Source: Acidobacteriota bacterium (lineage in GTDB: Bacteria; Acidobacteriota; Terriglobia; Bryobacterales; Bryobacteraceae). Taken from it: 64,000 bases of DNA. A program made the position numbers and the translations under genes. The stretch spans positions 62,001 through 126,000 of the forward strand of contig VFZU01000003.1 of the NCBI GenBank assembly GCA_016870995.1, in the 5' to 3' direction. The notes below the pieces were generated by a model, which was given only the letters and a program-made list of their open reading frames with translations, had not been told where the DNA came from and did no database searches. Below, in pieces: positions 46,726-56,664 of this stretch (position 1 is its first letter; each line of letters starts with the position of its first letter).

Positions 46726-48267
46726 ATGGCACTGCAAGTTGGAGAATCGATCGGGCACTATCAGATTGTTGAAGAGATCGGTGCGGGCGGCAACGGCCGC
46801 GTGCTCAAGGTCCAACATCTGATCACCCGTCGCCGTGAGGCGATGAAGATCCTCTCCAATGGCAAGCCCACTTCGCAGGAATACGCTCATCGCGTGCTTC
46901 GTGAAATCCGGATTCAGGCCAGTCTCGACCATCCCAACATCGCTGCTGTCCTCAATGCTTTCTGGCTAGAAGATGACCTTGTGATGATCATGGAACTCAT
47001 CGATGGGGTCACGCTGCAGGCGATTCTCGATCGCCGCCGCCTCAATCTCGAGCAATCTCTGAGACTCATCCGCCAGGTCTTGCTCGCTTTGTCCTACGCA
47101 CACGCCAACGGTGTCATCCATCGCGATGTCTCAACAGCCAACATCATTGTGAGCAAAGATGGCCGCGTCAAACTCACAGACTTCGGCCTCGCCAAAGGTG
47201 CTTCCGATTTGAATGTCACCGAAACCGGCGGCATGATCGGTTCCCCATATTACATTTCTCCAGAGCAAGTCCGAGGCGCAGCGGCGACAGATCATCGTAG
47301 CGATATCTACTCGACGGGCGTCGTTCTCTACGAACTGCTCACAGGCGCCCGTCCGTTTGAAGCAGATTCCACATTTCTGCTGATGCAGGCTCACGTCCAG
47401 CACCAGCCTCAGCCGCCAATTCTCCGTAACCCAGCCATCTCGCAGTTCATCAATGACGCGATCCTCAAGGCGATGGCCAAGAACCCATGGGATCGCTATC
47501 AGAGCGCTACCGATTTTCTTGCTGCGCTCGAAGGCCCTATCGAGCATCCTATGCCACAGCCCCAAGTCGAGACTCCGCTTCCTGCTCCAGCGACGACACA
47601 TTCGCATTCCTACGCTGCGCCGCTTCCGCCTGAAGAAGACCCGAAGGCGAAAAAGCCCGCTGCCTCCTCGATCCGCAGCGTGATCTCTTCTCTTGCAGCT
47701 GGTGCCGTCCTCGGCATCGGCGTAGTGCTTGCCGCCATTGCCCCTGTAGTTTTTTATGACTTTGAGTCCGGCCGCCCGCGCTTCGCTGAGCCTGCCAAGC
47801 CAGCCGCATCCACCGAAACCGTTGAGCCAGTAAAACCACAGGTCATTGCTCCGCCACTCGTTCTTAATTCTGGCCCTAAAGACATCCCCGTTCTACAACA
47901 GGGCAACGGCGGCATAACCAATCGGCGAACTACAGTTCGTCAGTCCACAGCGGTAAGAACTGTGGCACCATCACCCAATATCGTGGTCTGGGGTGATGCT
48001 CGCACTGCCGCAACTACACCCGCCCCTCCCCCCGTTGTCACGCCAGCCAAGCCGGCTCCGCCAGTTGAGACGCCACGTAAACTCGAAGAGCCACCAGTGC
48101 TGGCGCCTGCGGCACCCAAGGCTGCCATCGAACCGACCATGCCGCAGCCCACAGGTGAAGTCCAGCGGAAAGGCTTCTTCCGGCGCATTGCCAGTGGCGT
48201 CCGTTCTCTGAATCCAGGCCGCAAAGATCCCGCTCCAGACGCCGCCGTCAAACCCCAGAACCCCTAG
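46726..48267 (+). CDS. Membrane Ser/Thr protein kinase (PknB type), active-looking
   Basis: A 513-residue kinase. Gly loop IGAGGNGRVLKV, Lys41 in REAMKIL, HRDVSTANI (His132-Arg-Asp134, Asn139) and DFG at Asp152 are present; the usual Lys of HRDLKPEN is Ser136. One membrane helix (AAGAVLGIGVVLAAIAPVVF) separates the cytoplasmic kinase from a Pro/Ala/Thr-rich outside region. It probably acts with the upstream pseudokinase. The stop overlaps the convergent cytochrome gene by four bases. Confidence 0.92.
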   Translation: MALQVGESIGHYQIVEEIGAGGNGRVLKVQHLITRRREAMKILSNGKPTSQEYAHRVLREIRIQASLDHPNIAAVLNAFWLEDDLVMIMELIDGVTLQAILDRRRLNLEQSLRLIRQVLLALSYAHANGVIHRDVSTANIIVSKDGRVKLTDFGLAKGASDLNVTETGGMIGSPYYISPEQVRGAAATDHRSDIYSTGVVLYELLTGARPFEADSTFLLMQAHVQHQPQPPILRNPAISQFINDAILKAMAKNPWDRYQSATDFLAALEGPIEHPMPQPQVETPLPAPATTHSHSYAAPLPPEEDPKAKKPAASSIRSVISSLAAGAVLGIGVVLAAIAPVVFYDFESGRPRFAEPAKPAASTETVEPVKPQVIAPPLVLNSGPKDIPVLQQGNGGITNRRTTVRQSTAVRTVAPSPNIVVWGDARTAATTPAPPPVVTPAKPAPPVETPRKLEEPPVLAPAAPKAAIEPTMPQPTGEVQRKGFFRRIASGVRSLNPGRKDPAPDAAVKPQNP

Positions 48268-49244
48268 AGTTTCGATACCACCGCCGGGTGCGAATCCACC
48301 TTGCTCCGAATCGGCTTCAACGTCTTCAAGTAGGCGAAGATCGCCTTCAATTCGTCTTCAGGCAGATTCTGGAATCCCAGCCACGGCATCACTGTAAAGT
48401 TTGCCTGCACCGAGGGCGGCAAGTTGTCATGATTCAGGTTTGAGTAGTTCCGAAACTTGTCGACAAACCTCTGCTCATTCCAACTTCCGATCCCTGTCTC
48501 CACGTCGGGCGTGATGTTGGCCGACAATACTTCACGGTCAAACGCGCGAAATCCCTCGCCGCCCGCGAACTCCATCCCCGCAATCGGCTCACCCTTCTCC
48601 ATCTTCGTGTGGCACGTCGCGCAGCCCGCCATGGTCACCAGGTACTTGCCATAAGCAATCGTGTCTTTCCGATCCGGCTCCCCCACCTTGCTTGTCACCG
48701 GCGTCGGTGCGCTCTTCATCAATACATTCACCGGGAAGGCCACCTTCGTTGGCGGCACGTCGCTCTTCACTGCTGGCATCGTCCTCAGATAAGCCACCAG
48801 CGAGTAAACGTCCTCGTCGCTCATCTTGGCAAAGCTCTGGTAGGGCATCATCGGGAACAAGGCTCGCCCATCGCGCGAAACCCCCTCGCGTACGGCCCGA
48901 ATGATCTCGCCATCGGTCCAGTTGCCCAGGCCGCGTTCTTTGTCTTGGCTGATGTTAGGAGGCGCAATCGTGCCCGGCAAACCCATCTCTTTCGGAAACA
49001 CCATTCCTGAGCCCAGTCGCCCCGGCAACACCGGTGCTCCAAACTTCGCCCAGTCCCGCTCGGAATGACATCCTTCGCAATCGGCAAGCGTATGAAACAG
49101 ATACTTTCCGCGCTCCACGCGCGTCGCCGTTCTCTCCACCTGGATCGTTGAAGGCGCCACCGACTTTGGCCCACGCATCACAAACCAGCTTCCAAATCCC
49201 ACTACCGCTGTCAAGGTTCCAACTACTACGAATCTAAGCATCAC
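48264..49244 (-). CDS. Membrane-anchored dihaem cytochrome c
   Basis: A 326-residue protein with an N-terminal helix (MLRFVVVGTLTAVVGFGSWF), acting as anchor or uncleaved signal. Two haem sites are visible as CEGCH (DCEGCHSERDWAKF) and CATCH (AGCATCHTKMEKGE), and later Met-containing loops can act as axial ligands (for example GYxFAxM-like PYQSFAKMSDEDV). It resembles the periplasmic cytochromes that serve alcohol dehydrogenases and other oxidases. ATG at 49244 or the adjacent Met is equally possible. Confidence 0.87.
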   Translation of the reverse strand: MMLRFVVVGTLTAVVGFGSWFVMRGPKSVAPSTIQVERTATRVERGKYLFHTLADCEGCHSERDWAKFGAPVLPGRLGSGMVFPKEMGLPGTIAPPNISQDKERGLGNWTDGEIIRAVREGVSRDGRALFPMMPYQSFAKMSDEDVYSLVAYLRTMPAVKSDVPPTKVAFPVNVLMKSAPTPVTSKVGEPDRKDTIAYGKYLVTMAGCATCHTKMEKGEPIAGMEFAGGEGFRAFDREVLSANITPDVETGIGSWNEQRFVDKFRNYSNLNHDNLPPSVQANFTVMPWLGFQNLPEDELKAIFAYLKTLKPIRSKVDSHPAVVSKL

Positions 49245-49284
49245 GTCTCAAAACGCGATTTCAAGACGCGCCGGAGGCTCACCT

Positions 49285-49545
49285 TCAAAATGATTTTGTT
49301 TTCATCTCAAGCTGCTCCAGCCGCACGAACGCTTCTTCGTTCGTCTCCCCACACCATTCCCGCGTTGCCGTATAACTGACGCACACCGCCGGCCTCTCAG
49401 GCCGCCCGAATAACAGGCATCGATTGTCTTCGCTCAACTGAACGCATCGCACCATCGCCGGCTTGCCATCCGGCATGCCCGGAATCGGTGTCGAGATCGA
49501 AGGCACAATGCAACACGCCGCGCACCCCACTCTGCAATCCATCAT
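49285..49545 (-). CDS. YkgJ-family cysteine-cluster protein
   Basis: An 86-residue protein. MMDCRVGCAACCIVPSIS opens with C-x3-C-x2-CC and continues with RCVQLSEDNRCLLF and RPAVCVSY, the spacing of the YkgJ/zinc- or iron-binding cluster family. I chose the MMDC start at 49545; an earlier in-frame start at 49587 would overlap the divergent NagX-like gene. Metal type and function are unknown. Confidence 0.75.
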   Translation of the reverse strand: MMDCRVGCAACCIVPSISTPIPGMPDGKPAMVRCVQLSEDNRCLLFGRPERPAVCVSYTATREWCGETNEEAFVRLEQLEMKTKSF

Positions 49546-49567
49546 TACCGAATATACTGGCTCTCGC

Positions 49568-50635
49568 GTGTCCCGTAATCTTTCCATCGACGTTTACCGT
49601 GGCTTCGTCATGCTTCTCATGCTGGCGGAGGTCTTGCACCTCTCCCGTTTTGCTCGAGCCAACCCTGGCAATCCGCTCCTCGACTTTCTAGCCTTCCATC
49701 AATCGCACGTCGCCTGGGAGGGCTGCTCCTTGCACGACATGATCCAGCCGTCGTTCTCTTTCCTTGTCGGTGTCGCCCTCCCCTATTCGCTCGCAAGCCG
49801 CCTGGCCAAAGGCGCCGACTTCGCAAAGCTCTTCCGCCATGCTCTGGTCCGTTCTTTCGTCCTGATTGCGATGGGTATCTTCCTTCGCTCTACGCATTCG
49901 AAGCAAACCAACTTCACCTTTGAAGACACGCTCACCCAGATCGGCCTCGGCTACCCATTCTTGTTTCTCCTCGGCCGCACTGCACCAATCCGTCAATGGC
50001 TCGCCTTCGCAGTGATCTGTGTCGGCTACTTCACAGCCTGGGCGCTCTACCCGCTTCCAGAACAACCCTTCGCTGCGCACTGGTGGAAAGGCAACAACCT
50101 CCTCAGCGCCTTCGATGCCTGGTTCCTCAATCTGTTTCCCCGTCCTGAGCCGTACACAGTCCACAATGGCGGCTACGGCACGCTCAGCTTCATCCCTACT
50201 CTCGGCACGATGATCCTGGGTCTACTCGCTGGCCAGATGCTCAGAAGCCAAGCCAGCCTTCGCAAGTATTACGAGCTTGCCGGCGCACTCATCGCCGCAG
50301 GGCTTGTCCTGCATTTCACCGGCATCAATCCGATCGTGAAACGCATCTGGACGCCGGCCTGGACTCTCTTCAGTGGCGGCATCTGCTTTGCCTTCCTCGC
50401 CACGTTCCGCTACATCCTTGAGATCCGTCAGTGGACACGCTGGGTTTTCCCCTTGCTCGTCATTGGGATGAACTCAATGGTCGCCTACTGGATCGCCCAC
50501 GTCCTCGAAGATCCCATCGCGGATTCCTTGCGCATCCACCTCGGCCCAACCTTCGCCATCGGCCCGGTGATCCTTGCCCTCGAGTGGTGGCTTCTTTACT
50601 GGATGTACCGCCGCCAACTCTTCCTGAAGGTCTAA
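49568..50635 (+). CDS. NagX/DUF5009-like acyltransferase-family membrane protein
   Basis: A 355-residue protein from a GTG start, with about ten helices. NLSIDVYRGFVMLLMLAEVL is the typical first-helix R-x-x-S-I/L-D-x-x-R-G motif of the heparan-alpha-glucosaminide N-acetyltransferase/NagX group, with HESHVAWEG-like FHQSHVAWEGCSLHDMIQPS bearing the conserved His. It probably modifies or transports amino sugars. An upstream in-frame extension into the YkgJ gene region is unlikely. Confidence 0.82.
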   Translation: MSRNLSIDVYRGFVMLLMLAEVLHLSRFARANPGNPLLDFLAFHQSHVAWEGCSLHDMIQPSFSFLVGVALPYSLASRLAKGADFAKLFRHALVRSFVLIAMGIFLRSTHSKQTNFTFEDTLTQIGLGYPFLFLLGRTAPIRQWLAFAVICVGYFTAWALYPLPEQPFAAHWWKGNNLLSAFDAWFLNLFPRPEPYTVHNGGYGTLSFIPTLGTMILGLLAGQMLRSQASLRKYYELAGALIAAGLVLHFTGINPIVKRIWTPAWTLFSGGICFAFLATFRYILEIRQWTRWVFPLLVIGMNSMVAYWIAHVLEDPIADSLRIHLGPTFAIGPVILALEWWLLYWMYRRQLFLKV

Positions 50636-51639
50636 TCCGGCAACGTCAGCGCGATCCGCTTCGGGTCATAGCGTGCCAGTGTCTTCTTGGCGCCATCGGC
50701 AATCCACACCGATCCCGCATTGAACCAGATCGTACCCCCGCCATCGCCCGCAAACTGCTGCATCACTTTATCGGTCTTGGCGTCGATCTTCGTCAGTGGA
50801 TAGCCAACCTGGCTTACCCAAACGAACCCATTTCCAAAAGCAATCGTGCCCTTCCCATCTGTCACGCCGGTTTCAATTGTCGCGACGACCTTCATCGTTT
50901 TCGGGTCGATCTTCGACACCTTGCCTTCCTTGCTTCCCAAAACCCACAAGTGCGCTTCCCCAAACACAGCCGCCACAGGCTCAAGCGCCGCCTCGATCCG
51001 TTTCTCAACCACGTTCGTCTTGGGGTCCACCTTTACAAGCTTGTTCTCTGTCGCGCAGGTCAGCCAAAGCGCATCCTGCTCCGACAAGATCGAGGTGCAA
51101 CCCGGCCCAATGCGCAACTCACTCACGATGTGATTGCCTTCTGGATCCAAGCGGCTAAGCGTCCCCTTGGAGTCGCTCAACACCCAAACGCTATCGCCAT
51201 TCGCTGCAAGCGCCACGCGAGCTTCGCTCACGCCCACCTCTGCCTTCGCGCTCAGTTTTCCTTCCTTCGCAGCCAGCCGCGCCACGCCTGCCTTCTTGCA
51301 ATCCGGCACCCAGATCGAATCGAATGCCTTCACGATTCCGCCGCACGGCTCCTTCACAGTCTTCCAGGCATCCTGCGCCTTGTTGTCGCGGCTGGCAAAT
51401 CGGGTCACAGACCCCGTTTCTTTCACGGGAACCAGCAACGTCATGCCATCGGCCAGCATCCCCGTCGGAGTTCCGCCAATCGCCAATTCCGCTTCAGCCT
51501 TTAAGTTTGCGAAAGGTACCTGAATTCCAGGTGTTTTGATCCCGGCCTTGGGCGGCCACACCGGGGTCTTGACTGCCTTCGGTTTCTCTTTCGCGCCCAG
51601 CACCAGCGCAACAAGAACAATCATCAATCGCAAACGCAT
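50632..51639 (-). CDS. Secreted YncE/Vgb-like beta-propeller protein
   Basis: A 335-residue protein with a hydrophobic leader (MRLRLMIVLVALVLGAKEKP). Repeated blade motifs are seen in NKLVKVDPKTNVVEKRIEAA, GKVSKIDPKTMKVVATIETG and LTKIDAKTDKVMQQFAGDGG, the YncE/Vgb (virginiamycin B lyase-like) pattern of W-V/I ... D-P-K-T. Binding of DNA or other ligands is known for some relatives but not shown here. It tail-overlaps the NagX-like gene by four bases. Confidence 0.82.
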   Translation of the reverse strand: MRLRLMIVLVALVLGAKEKPKAVKTPVWPPKAGIKTPGIQVPFANLKAEAELAIGGTPTGMLADGMTLLVPVKETGSVTRFASRDNKAQDAWKTVKEPCGGIVKAFDSIWVPDCKKAGVARLAAKEGKLSAKAEVGVSEARVALAANGDSVWVLSDSKGTLSRLDPEGNHIVSELRIGPGCTSILSEQDALWLTCATENKLVKVDPKTNVVEKRIEAALEPVAAVFGEAHLWVLGSKEGKVSKIDPKTMKVVATIETGVTDGKGTIAFGNGFVWVSQVGYPLTKIDAKTDKVMQQFAGDGGGTIWFNAGSVWIADGAKKTLARYDPKRIALTLPD

Positions 51640-51737
51640 TCCATCCCTCACAGTAAAAGAATTTCAATAGGCTTCACGACAAGGAGCAAAAAGAGGCAAG
51701 CTGGGCCGAAAAGTGAGTATACCGTCCCCTTCAAAGA

Positions 51738-51766
51738 TTGACAATTCCCCACCAAGTCGATATACA
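51738..51766 (+). promoter_or_regulatory. Sigma70-type promoter upstream of the DUF1549/DUF1553 gene
   Basis: TTGACA (51738-51743), a 17-base spacer and TATACA (51761-51766) give near-consensus -35 and -10 elements. The start of transcription would be near 51774, leaving a leader of about 139 bases before the ATG at 51913. It probably drives 51913-56568 and possibly the second TonB receptor. Confidence 0.65.
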
Positions 51767-51912
51767 TAAGATGCAGCACGTCCTGCATCGTTGGCTTGAG
51801 CCCAGTCGCCTCTCTCTTTATCCCGTTTGTCTTCCTGTTTAGCCCTGTCGCGCTACTTTCCGCAAAGATACAATAAAGATCAAATCTGGGAAACGAAAGA
51901 AGTCGGTTTCGA

Positions 51913-54900
51913 ATGACTCTTGGCAAGCTGTCTCTATTGTTGTGGGTGCCGTTCTGCCTTTCAGCGCAGGCTCCCAATACTCCGGAATTCTTCGAGAACA
52001 AAATCCGTCCGATCCTGGTGAACAACTGCTACAGTTGCCACACCAATACGGCCATGGGTGGCCTGCGGCTCGATAGCGCCGAAGCAATGCTCAAGGGTGG
52101 TGCCAAGCGCGGCGCGGCGGTTACCGCAGGTGATCCCGAAAAGAGCGCCCTCGTCCTCGCTATTCGCCACACCGATGCCGATCCCAAGTTCCGCATGCCT
52201 CTCGGCAACAAGCTCAAAGGCGCCGAGATCGAAGCACTCACTTCCTGGGTGAAAGCCGGCGCCGTTTGGCCCAAGGCGATCCCCACCGTTTCCAAGGTCA
52301 ACGGCAAGTTCGTCATCTTCCCCGAGCAGAAGAAATTCTGGTCGATGCTTCCTTTGAAGCAGCCCAGCCTCCCCTCCGTCAATGACGCCAAATGGGGCCG
52401 CACCAATATTGATCGCTTCGTGCTCTCGAAGCTCGAAAAAGACAACCTCAAGCCCGTCCGCTTCGCCACCCGCACCGACCTCATCCGTCGCGCCTACATG
52501 GATCTGACAGGCTTGCCGCCTTCCTACGACGAGATCCAGGCCTTCCTCAAAGACACCTCGCCCGATGCCTACGCCAAGATTATCGACAAGCTTCTCGTGT
52601 CGCCTCATTATGGTGAGCGCTGGGGCCGCGTCTGGCTCGATGTTGCCCGCTATGGTGAGGACGACTACCGCAGCCTCGATCCAATGCGCCGCGGCTACAA
52701 TCCCTACCCCAACGCCTACGTTTATCGCGACTGGGTGATCCAGGCCTTCAACGACGACATGCCTTACGACCTGTTCGTCAAGAGTCAACTCGCCGGCGAT
52801 CTGCTCGATCCCAAGATCCGCCACAAGACGCTTGCTGGCACTGGCTTCATCGGCCTTGGCCCCTGGTATTACGACAACGGCTCCACAGAAGTCACCCGCG
52901 CCGACGAGCGTCACGATCGCGTCGACGTCATCACGCGCGGCTTCCTTGGTCTCACTGTGGCCTGTGCCCGCTGCCACGATCACAAGTACGATCCGATTCC
53001 CCAAACCGACTACTACGCTCTCGCCGGCATCTTCTCCAACGTCACCTATGAGGAATACCCGCTCGCTCCCAAGAGCGTCCTCGACGAATTCAAGAAGCAG
53101 GAAGACCAGATCGACCTGAAGCAAAGAATGCTCGGCGAGATGCAGGGCAACTTCTCGAAATCCCTCGCTCAATCTCTTGTCTTCGGTACCTCCAATTACC
53201 TGCAGGGTGTCTTTGAAGTCTCAGGCTCCGGCAAGAAGGAAATAGCCAACGTCGTCGAGTCCCGCAAGCTCGATTTCGAACTCCTCGATCGCTGGATCAA
53301 GTACATGGCCAAGCCCACCAAGAAGTACGCGAACAAGGACGCCTGGCAAGCCATGATGAAGAAGCCTGGTGCCAACGCGCAAGAGGCCAAGAAGCTCGCC
53401 GACAAATTTCAGGAAGACGTTGTTGCGGTCATGCTCGCACGCAACGAGATGGATGCCGAAAACAAGGTCATTGCAGATAAGGCCCTCGAAGGCACCAAGC
53501 CGAAGAAGCGCACCAACAAGCCTTCTGACTTCGTCACCAACGACGACTTCTGCCCCGGTTGCGGCCTTCAGCTCAAGAATCTTCCCGAAGATCAAAACAA
53601 CCTCTATACCGAAATCTTCGTTCGCGAACTCACCGACGCTGAAGACCCCAACGTGATGTTCGAAATGGGTTTCCGCAACATGAAGCCTGGCATTCTTTCC
53701 TTCCGTGGCTGGGGCCTTGAAAGCCGTGTCGGCTCCGAGGCGCAAACGCAGATGGCTGCTATTCGCAAAGACATCGAAGACGCCCGTAAGAAGATCGAAC
53801 CCAAGTATCCCTACCTCCACGGCATCAAGGACAAGCCTCTCGCCGAGATCTCCGAGCTGCCACTGGCCCTTCGCGGCGACCCCATGACTCTTGGGGATCC
53901 CGTGCAGCGCCACTTCCTGAGCGTTCTTTCTCCCAACGAACCCGAGCCTCTCAAGACCGGTAGTGGCCGCCTGGAGCTCGCCGAAAAGATTCTCAAGCAA
54001 CCTCTCAACACTCGCGTATTCGTCAATCGCATCTGGAAGGGGCACTTCGGCTCCGGCATCGTCGACACGCCAAGCAATTTCGGCATCACCGGCGAGCGTC
54101 CCACCAACCCCGAACTGCTCGAATACCTCGCAGCCAGCTTTGTCGCCAACGGCCAATCCGTCAAGAAGCTGCACCGCGAGATCATGCTCAGTTCGGTCTA
54201 TCAGCTCTCGAGCGAGAACGACACTAACAACTTTGCGAAAGACGGGGCCAACCGTTCCTACTGGCGATTTGAAAAGAAGCGCCTCGACGCCGAACAGCTT
54301 CGCGACGCAGTCATGTTCGTCTCCGGCAATCTCGACCCGAGCCTTGGCGGCCCTTCGGCTGAGCTCAAGCCCAGCTTCCTCCGCCGCACCGTTTACGGCA
54401 GAGTGAGCCGCTACAAGCTCGATGAGTATCTTCAACTCTTCGACTTCCCCAGCCCGTCGATCAGCGCCGAGAAGCGTTTCACCACCACTGTTCCGCTGCA
54501 GCGCCTCTTCCTTCTGAACAGCGACTTCATGCAGATCGAGGCCGAAGAACTTGCCAAGCGCGTCATGCCCGAGGCCGGTAATCGCGCCCGCGTTCGCAAG
54601 CTGTTCCAGTTGATCTACGGCCGCGACGCCAGCGAAGAAGAAATCAAACTTGGCTTGGAGTACATCAAGTCCGAGCCGATGCTCACCTACGAAGAGCGCA
54701 AGAAGAAAGAAAAAGAAGCTCCTCCAGAAGGCATGCGCCGAGGCCGTGGCGGTCCGCCCGCTGAGGTCTCAAAAGCTGACATGCCGAAAGCCGACATGCC
54801 CAAAGGCGGCGAAGCCCCCACAGCCGTAGACGCAAAGCCTGCCGAAATGCCCGAAGTTGCGGCAGCCGCCGCTCCTCCCCCGGACTTCCCGTTCGGCATG

Positions 54901-55026
54901 GGTATGTTTGGCGGCATGGGTGGTCGCGGTGGTCCAGTCGAAAAGCCAATCGTCTACGAGCCCACCATTTGGGGCCGCTACGCCAAAGTCCTGCTCAGCT
55001 CGAGCGAGTTCCTGTTCATCAACTAA
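51913..55026 (+). CDS. DUF1549/DUF1553 protein with planctomycete-type cytochrome c domain
   Basis: A 1,037-residue exported protein (leader MTLGKLSLLLWVPFCLSAQA). A haem site C-Y-S-C-H is in ILVNNCYSCHTNTAMGGLRL. DUF1549 follows with KLLVSPHYGERWGRVWLDVA, RYGEDDYRSLDPMRRGYNPY and a region with ACARCHDHKYDPIPQTDYYA (a second C-x2-C-H). DUF1553 occupies the C-terminal third (NRIWKGHFGSGIVDTPSNFG; LHREIMLSSVYQLSS). The last ~100 residues are rich in Met, Pro and Gly (FGMGMFGGMGGRGG). These proteins pair with DUF1501 partners and are thought to work on polymer or sugar oxidation in the periplasm, but the function is unproven. Confidence 0.9.
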   Translation: MTLGKLSLLLWVPFCLSAQAPNTPEFFENKIRPILVNNCYSCHTNTAMGGLRLDSAEAMLKGGAKRGAAVTAGDPEKSALVLAIRHTDADPKFRMPLGNKLKGAEIEALTSWVKAGAVWPKAIPTVSKVNGKFVIFPEQKKFWSMLPLKQPSLPSVNDAKWGRTNIDRFVLSKLEKDNLKPVRFATRTDLIRRAYMDLTGLPPSYDEIQAFLKDTSPDAYAKIIDKLLVSPHYGERWGRVWLDVARYGEDDYRSLDPMRRGYNPYPNAYVYRDWVIQAFNDDMPYDLFVKSQLAGDLLDPKIRHKTLAGTGFIGLGPWYYDNGSTEVTRADERHDRVDVITRGFLGLTVACARCHDHKYDPIPQTDYYALAGIFSNVTYEEYPLAPKSVLDEFKKQEDQIDLKQRMLGEMQGNFSKSLAQSLVFGTSNYLQGVFEVSGSGKKEIANVVESRKLDFELLDRWIKYMAKPTKKYANKDAWQAMMKKPGANAQEAKKLADKFQEDVVAVMLARNEMDAENKVIADKALEGTKPKKRTNKPSDFVTNDDFCPGCGLQLKNLPEDQNNLYTEIFVRELTDAEDPNVMFEMGFRNMKPGILSFRGWGLESRVGSEAQTQMAAIRKDIEDARKKIEPKYPYLHGIKDKPLAEISELPLALRGDPMTLGDPVQRHFLSVLSPNEPEPLKTGSGRLELAEKILKQPLNTRVFVNRIWKGHFGSGIVDTPSNFGITGERPTNPELLEYLAASFVANGQSVKKLHREIMLSSVYQLSSENDTNNFAKDGANRSYWRFEKKRLDAEQLRDAVMFVSGNLDPSLGGPSAELKPSFLRRTVYGRVSRYKLDEYLQLFDFPSPSISAEKRFTTTVPLQRLFLLNSDFMQIEAEELAKRVMPEAGNRARVRKLFQLIYGRDASEEEIKLGLEYIKSEPMLTYEERKKKEKEAPPEGMRRGRGGPPAEVSKADMPKADMPKGGEAPTAVDAKPAEMPEVAAAAAPPPDFPFGMGMFGGMGGRGGPVEKPIVYEPTIWGRYAKVLLSSSEFLFIN

Positions 55027-55038
55027 GAGGCCAACACC

Positions 55039-56568
55039 ATGTCATCCCACAAGTCATCCAACCCTAAAACACGGCGCGAAGCTCTCCGCCGCATTGGCAA
55101 CGGCTTCGGCATGATGGCCTTTGCGGGCATGGTCAATCAGTCACTGTCCGCTGCCGGTGCCTTGGCCACTCCCGATGGCTCCGTTGGCTACAAGCTCGAC
55201 CATCCCCAGCGCGTCAAACGCATCATCTTCCTCTTCATGAATGGCGGCCTTTCGACGATCGATAGCTTCGATCCCAAGCCCGCCCTCGACAAGTACGATG
55301 GTCAGCCGATTCCAGGCGGTGAGATCAAGACCGAGCGCAAAACCGGCGCTCTCATGAAGTCTCCCTTCACCTTTAAGAAGTACGGCCAATCCGGCATGGA
55401 CATCAGCGAGCTTTGGCCGCACCTCGGAGAAGTGGCCGACGACATCTGTTGGGTTCGATCTGTTCATACCGAGATCCCCAATCACGAACCCAGCTGCCTG
55501 ATGATGAACACGGGCGCGAACCAGGCGGGCCGCCCCTCGCTCGGCGCCTGGCTCACCTACGGCCTCGGCACTGACAATCAAAATCTCCCTGGCTACGTCG
55601 TGCTTTGCCCCGATGTTCCCACCACCGTCGGCCCCCCTCTCTGGTCCAACGGATTCCTCCCCGCCATCAATCAGGGCACTTTCATTTCGGACAAAATCCA
55701 AACGAACCCGAATGCTCCGCCCGAAGAGATGCCGACGGAGATGCCGGAAAAGGATAAGGACGGCAAGCCGGTCGAAAAGAAGGTCGTCGTTGAAAAAGCC
55801 TTCGATCCCAAGAAGCTGATCTCCTTCGTCAACAACCCCAAGTTCGAACTTCCCGAGCAGCGCCGCGAAATCGACCTCCTCTCGAAGATGGAAGATCTCA
55901 AGCGCCAGCGCGAAGGCTCCGACGCCCAGGTCGAAGCGGTCCTTAAGTCGATGGAAGTCGCCTATCGCATGCAGACCGAAGCTCCTGAAGTCTTCGACAT
56001 TCGCAAAGAATCAGAAGCGACCCAAAAACTCTATGGCCAAGGCTCGACCGCGCGCGGCTGTCTCACCGCCGTTCGTCTCGCCGAAAAGGGCGTTCGCATG
56101 ACCCAGGTTTATTACGCCAAGGGCGATCCATGGGATGCCCATGGCGACATCTACGCCCACAAGGTCAATGCCAAGAATTCTGATCAGGCCTTCGCAGCCG
56201 TGATCAAAGATCTCAAAGGCCGCGGCCTTTGGAAAGACACGCTCGTCGTTTGCGGCTCCGAGTTCGGCCGCACTCCCGTGCGTGAGGTGGGCGGTGGTGG
56301 CGGCAACGTCAAGCGTGGCCGTGATCACAATCCATTTGGCTTTACGATGTGGCTCTCCGGAGGCGCCGTCAAGGGCGGCAAAATCTACGGAGCTACCGAC
56401 GACTTTGGTTTCAAGGCCGTCGAAAAACCAGTCCATGTCCACGATATCCACGCAACCATCTTGTATCTCATGGGCATCGATCACACCAAACTCACCTACC
56501 GTTACAGCGGCCGGGACTTCCGTCTCACCGATGTCAGCGGCAACGTTCTACACGACTTGATCGCCTAA
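55039..56568 (+). CDS. DUF1501 Tat-exported protein
   Basis: A 509-residue protein. TRREALRRIGNGFGMMAFAG is a twin-arginine leader. The family core (IIFLFMNGGLSTIDSFDPKP; DICWVRSVHTEIPNHEPSCL; CGSEFGRTPVREVGGGGGNV; DHNPFGFTMWLSGGAVKGG) belongs to the alkaline-phosphatase-like superfamily that DUF1501 joins. It starts 12 bases after its DUF1549/DUF1553 partner, so they are co-transcribed, a pairing typical of Acidobacteria and Planctomycetes. Confidence 0.93.
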   Translation: MSSHKSSNPKTRREALRRIGNGFGMMAFAGMVNQSLSAAGALATPDGSVGYKLDHPQRVKRIIFLFMNGGLSTIDSFDPKPALDKYDGQPIPGGEIKTERKTGALMKSPFTFKKYGQSGMDISELWPHLGEVADDICWVRSVHTEIPNHEPSCLMMNTGANQAGRPSLGAWLTYGLGTDNQNLPGYVVLCPDVPTTVGPPLWSNGFLPAINQGTFISDKIQTNPNAPPEEMPTEMPEKDKDGKPVEKKVVVEKAFDPKKLISFVNNPKFELPEQRREIDLLSKMEDLKRQREGSDAQVEAVLKSMEVAYRMQTEAPEVFDIRKESEATQKLYGQGSTARGCLTAVRLAEKGVRMTQVYYAKGDPWDAHGDIYAHKVNAKNSDQAFAAVIKDLKGRGLWKDTLVVCGSEFGRTPVREVGGGGGNVKRGRDHNPFGFTMWLSGGAVKGGKIYGATDDFGFKAVEKPVHVHDIHATILYLMGIDHTKLTYRYSGRDFRLTDVSGNVLHDLIA

Positions 56569-56664
56569 TCGCGATCCACACACTGTAGGCTTTTACCCCT
56601 CCGTCGGGGCCATCGAATCAGTCGTTCGACAAACCAACAAATAAACATTCAGGGGTAATGTCTA

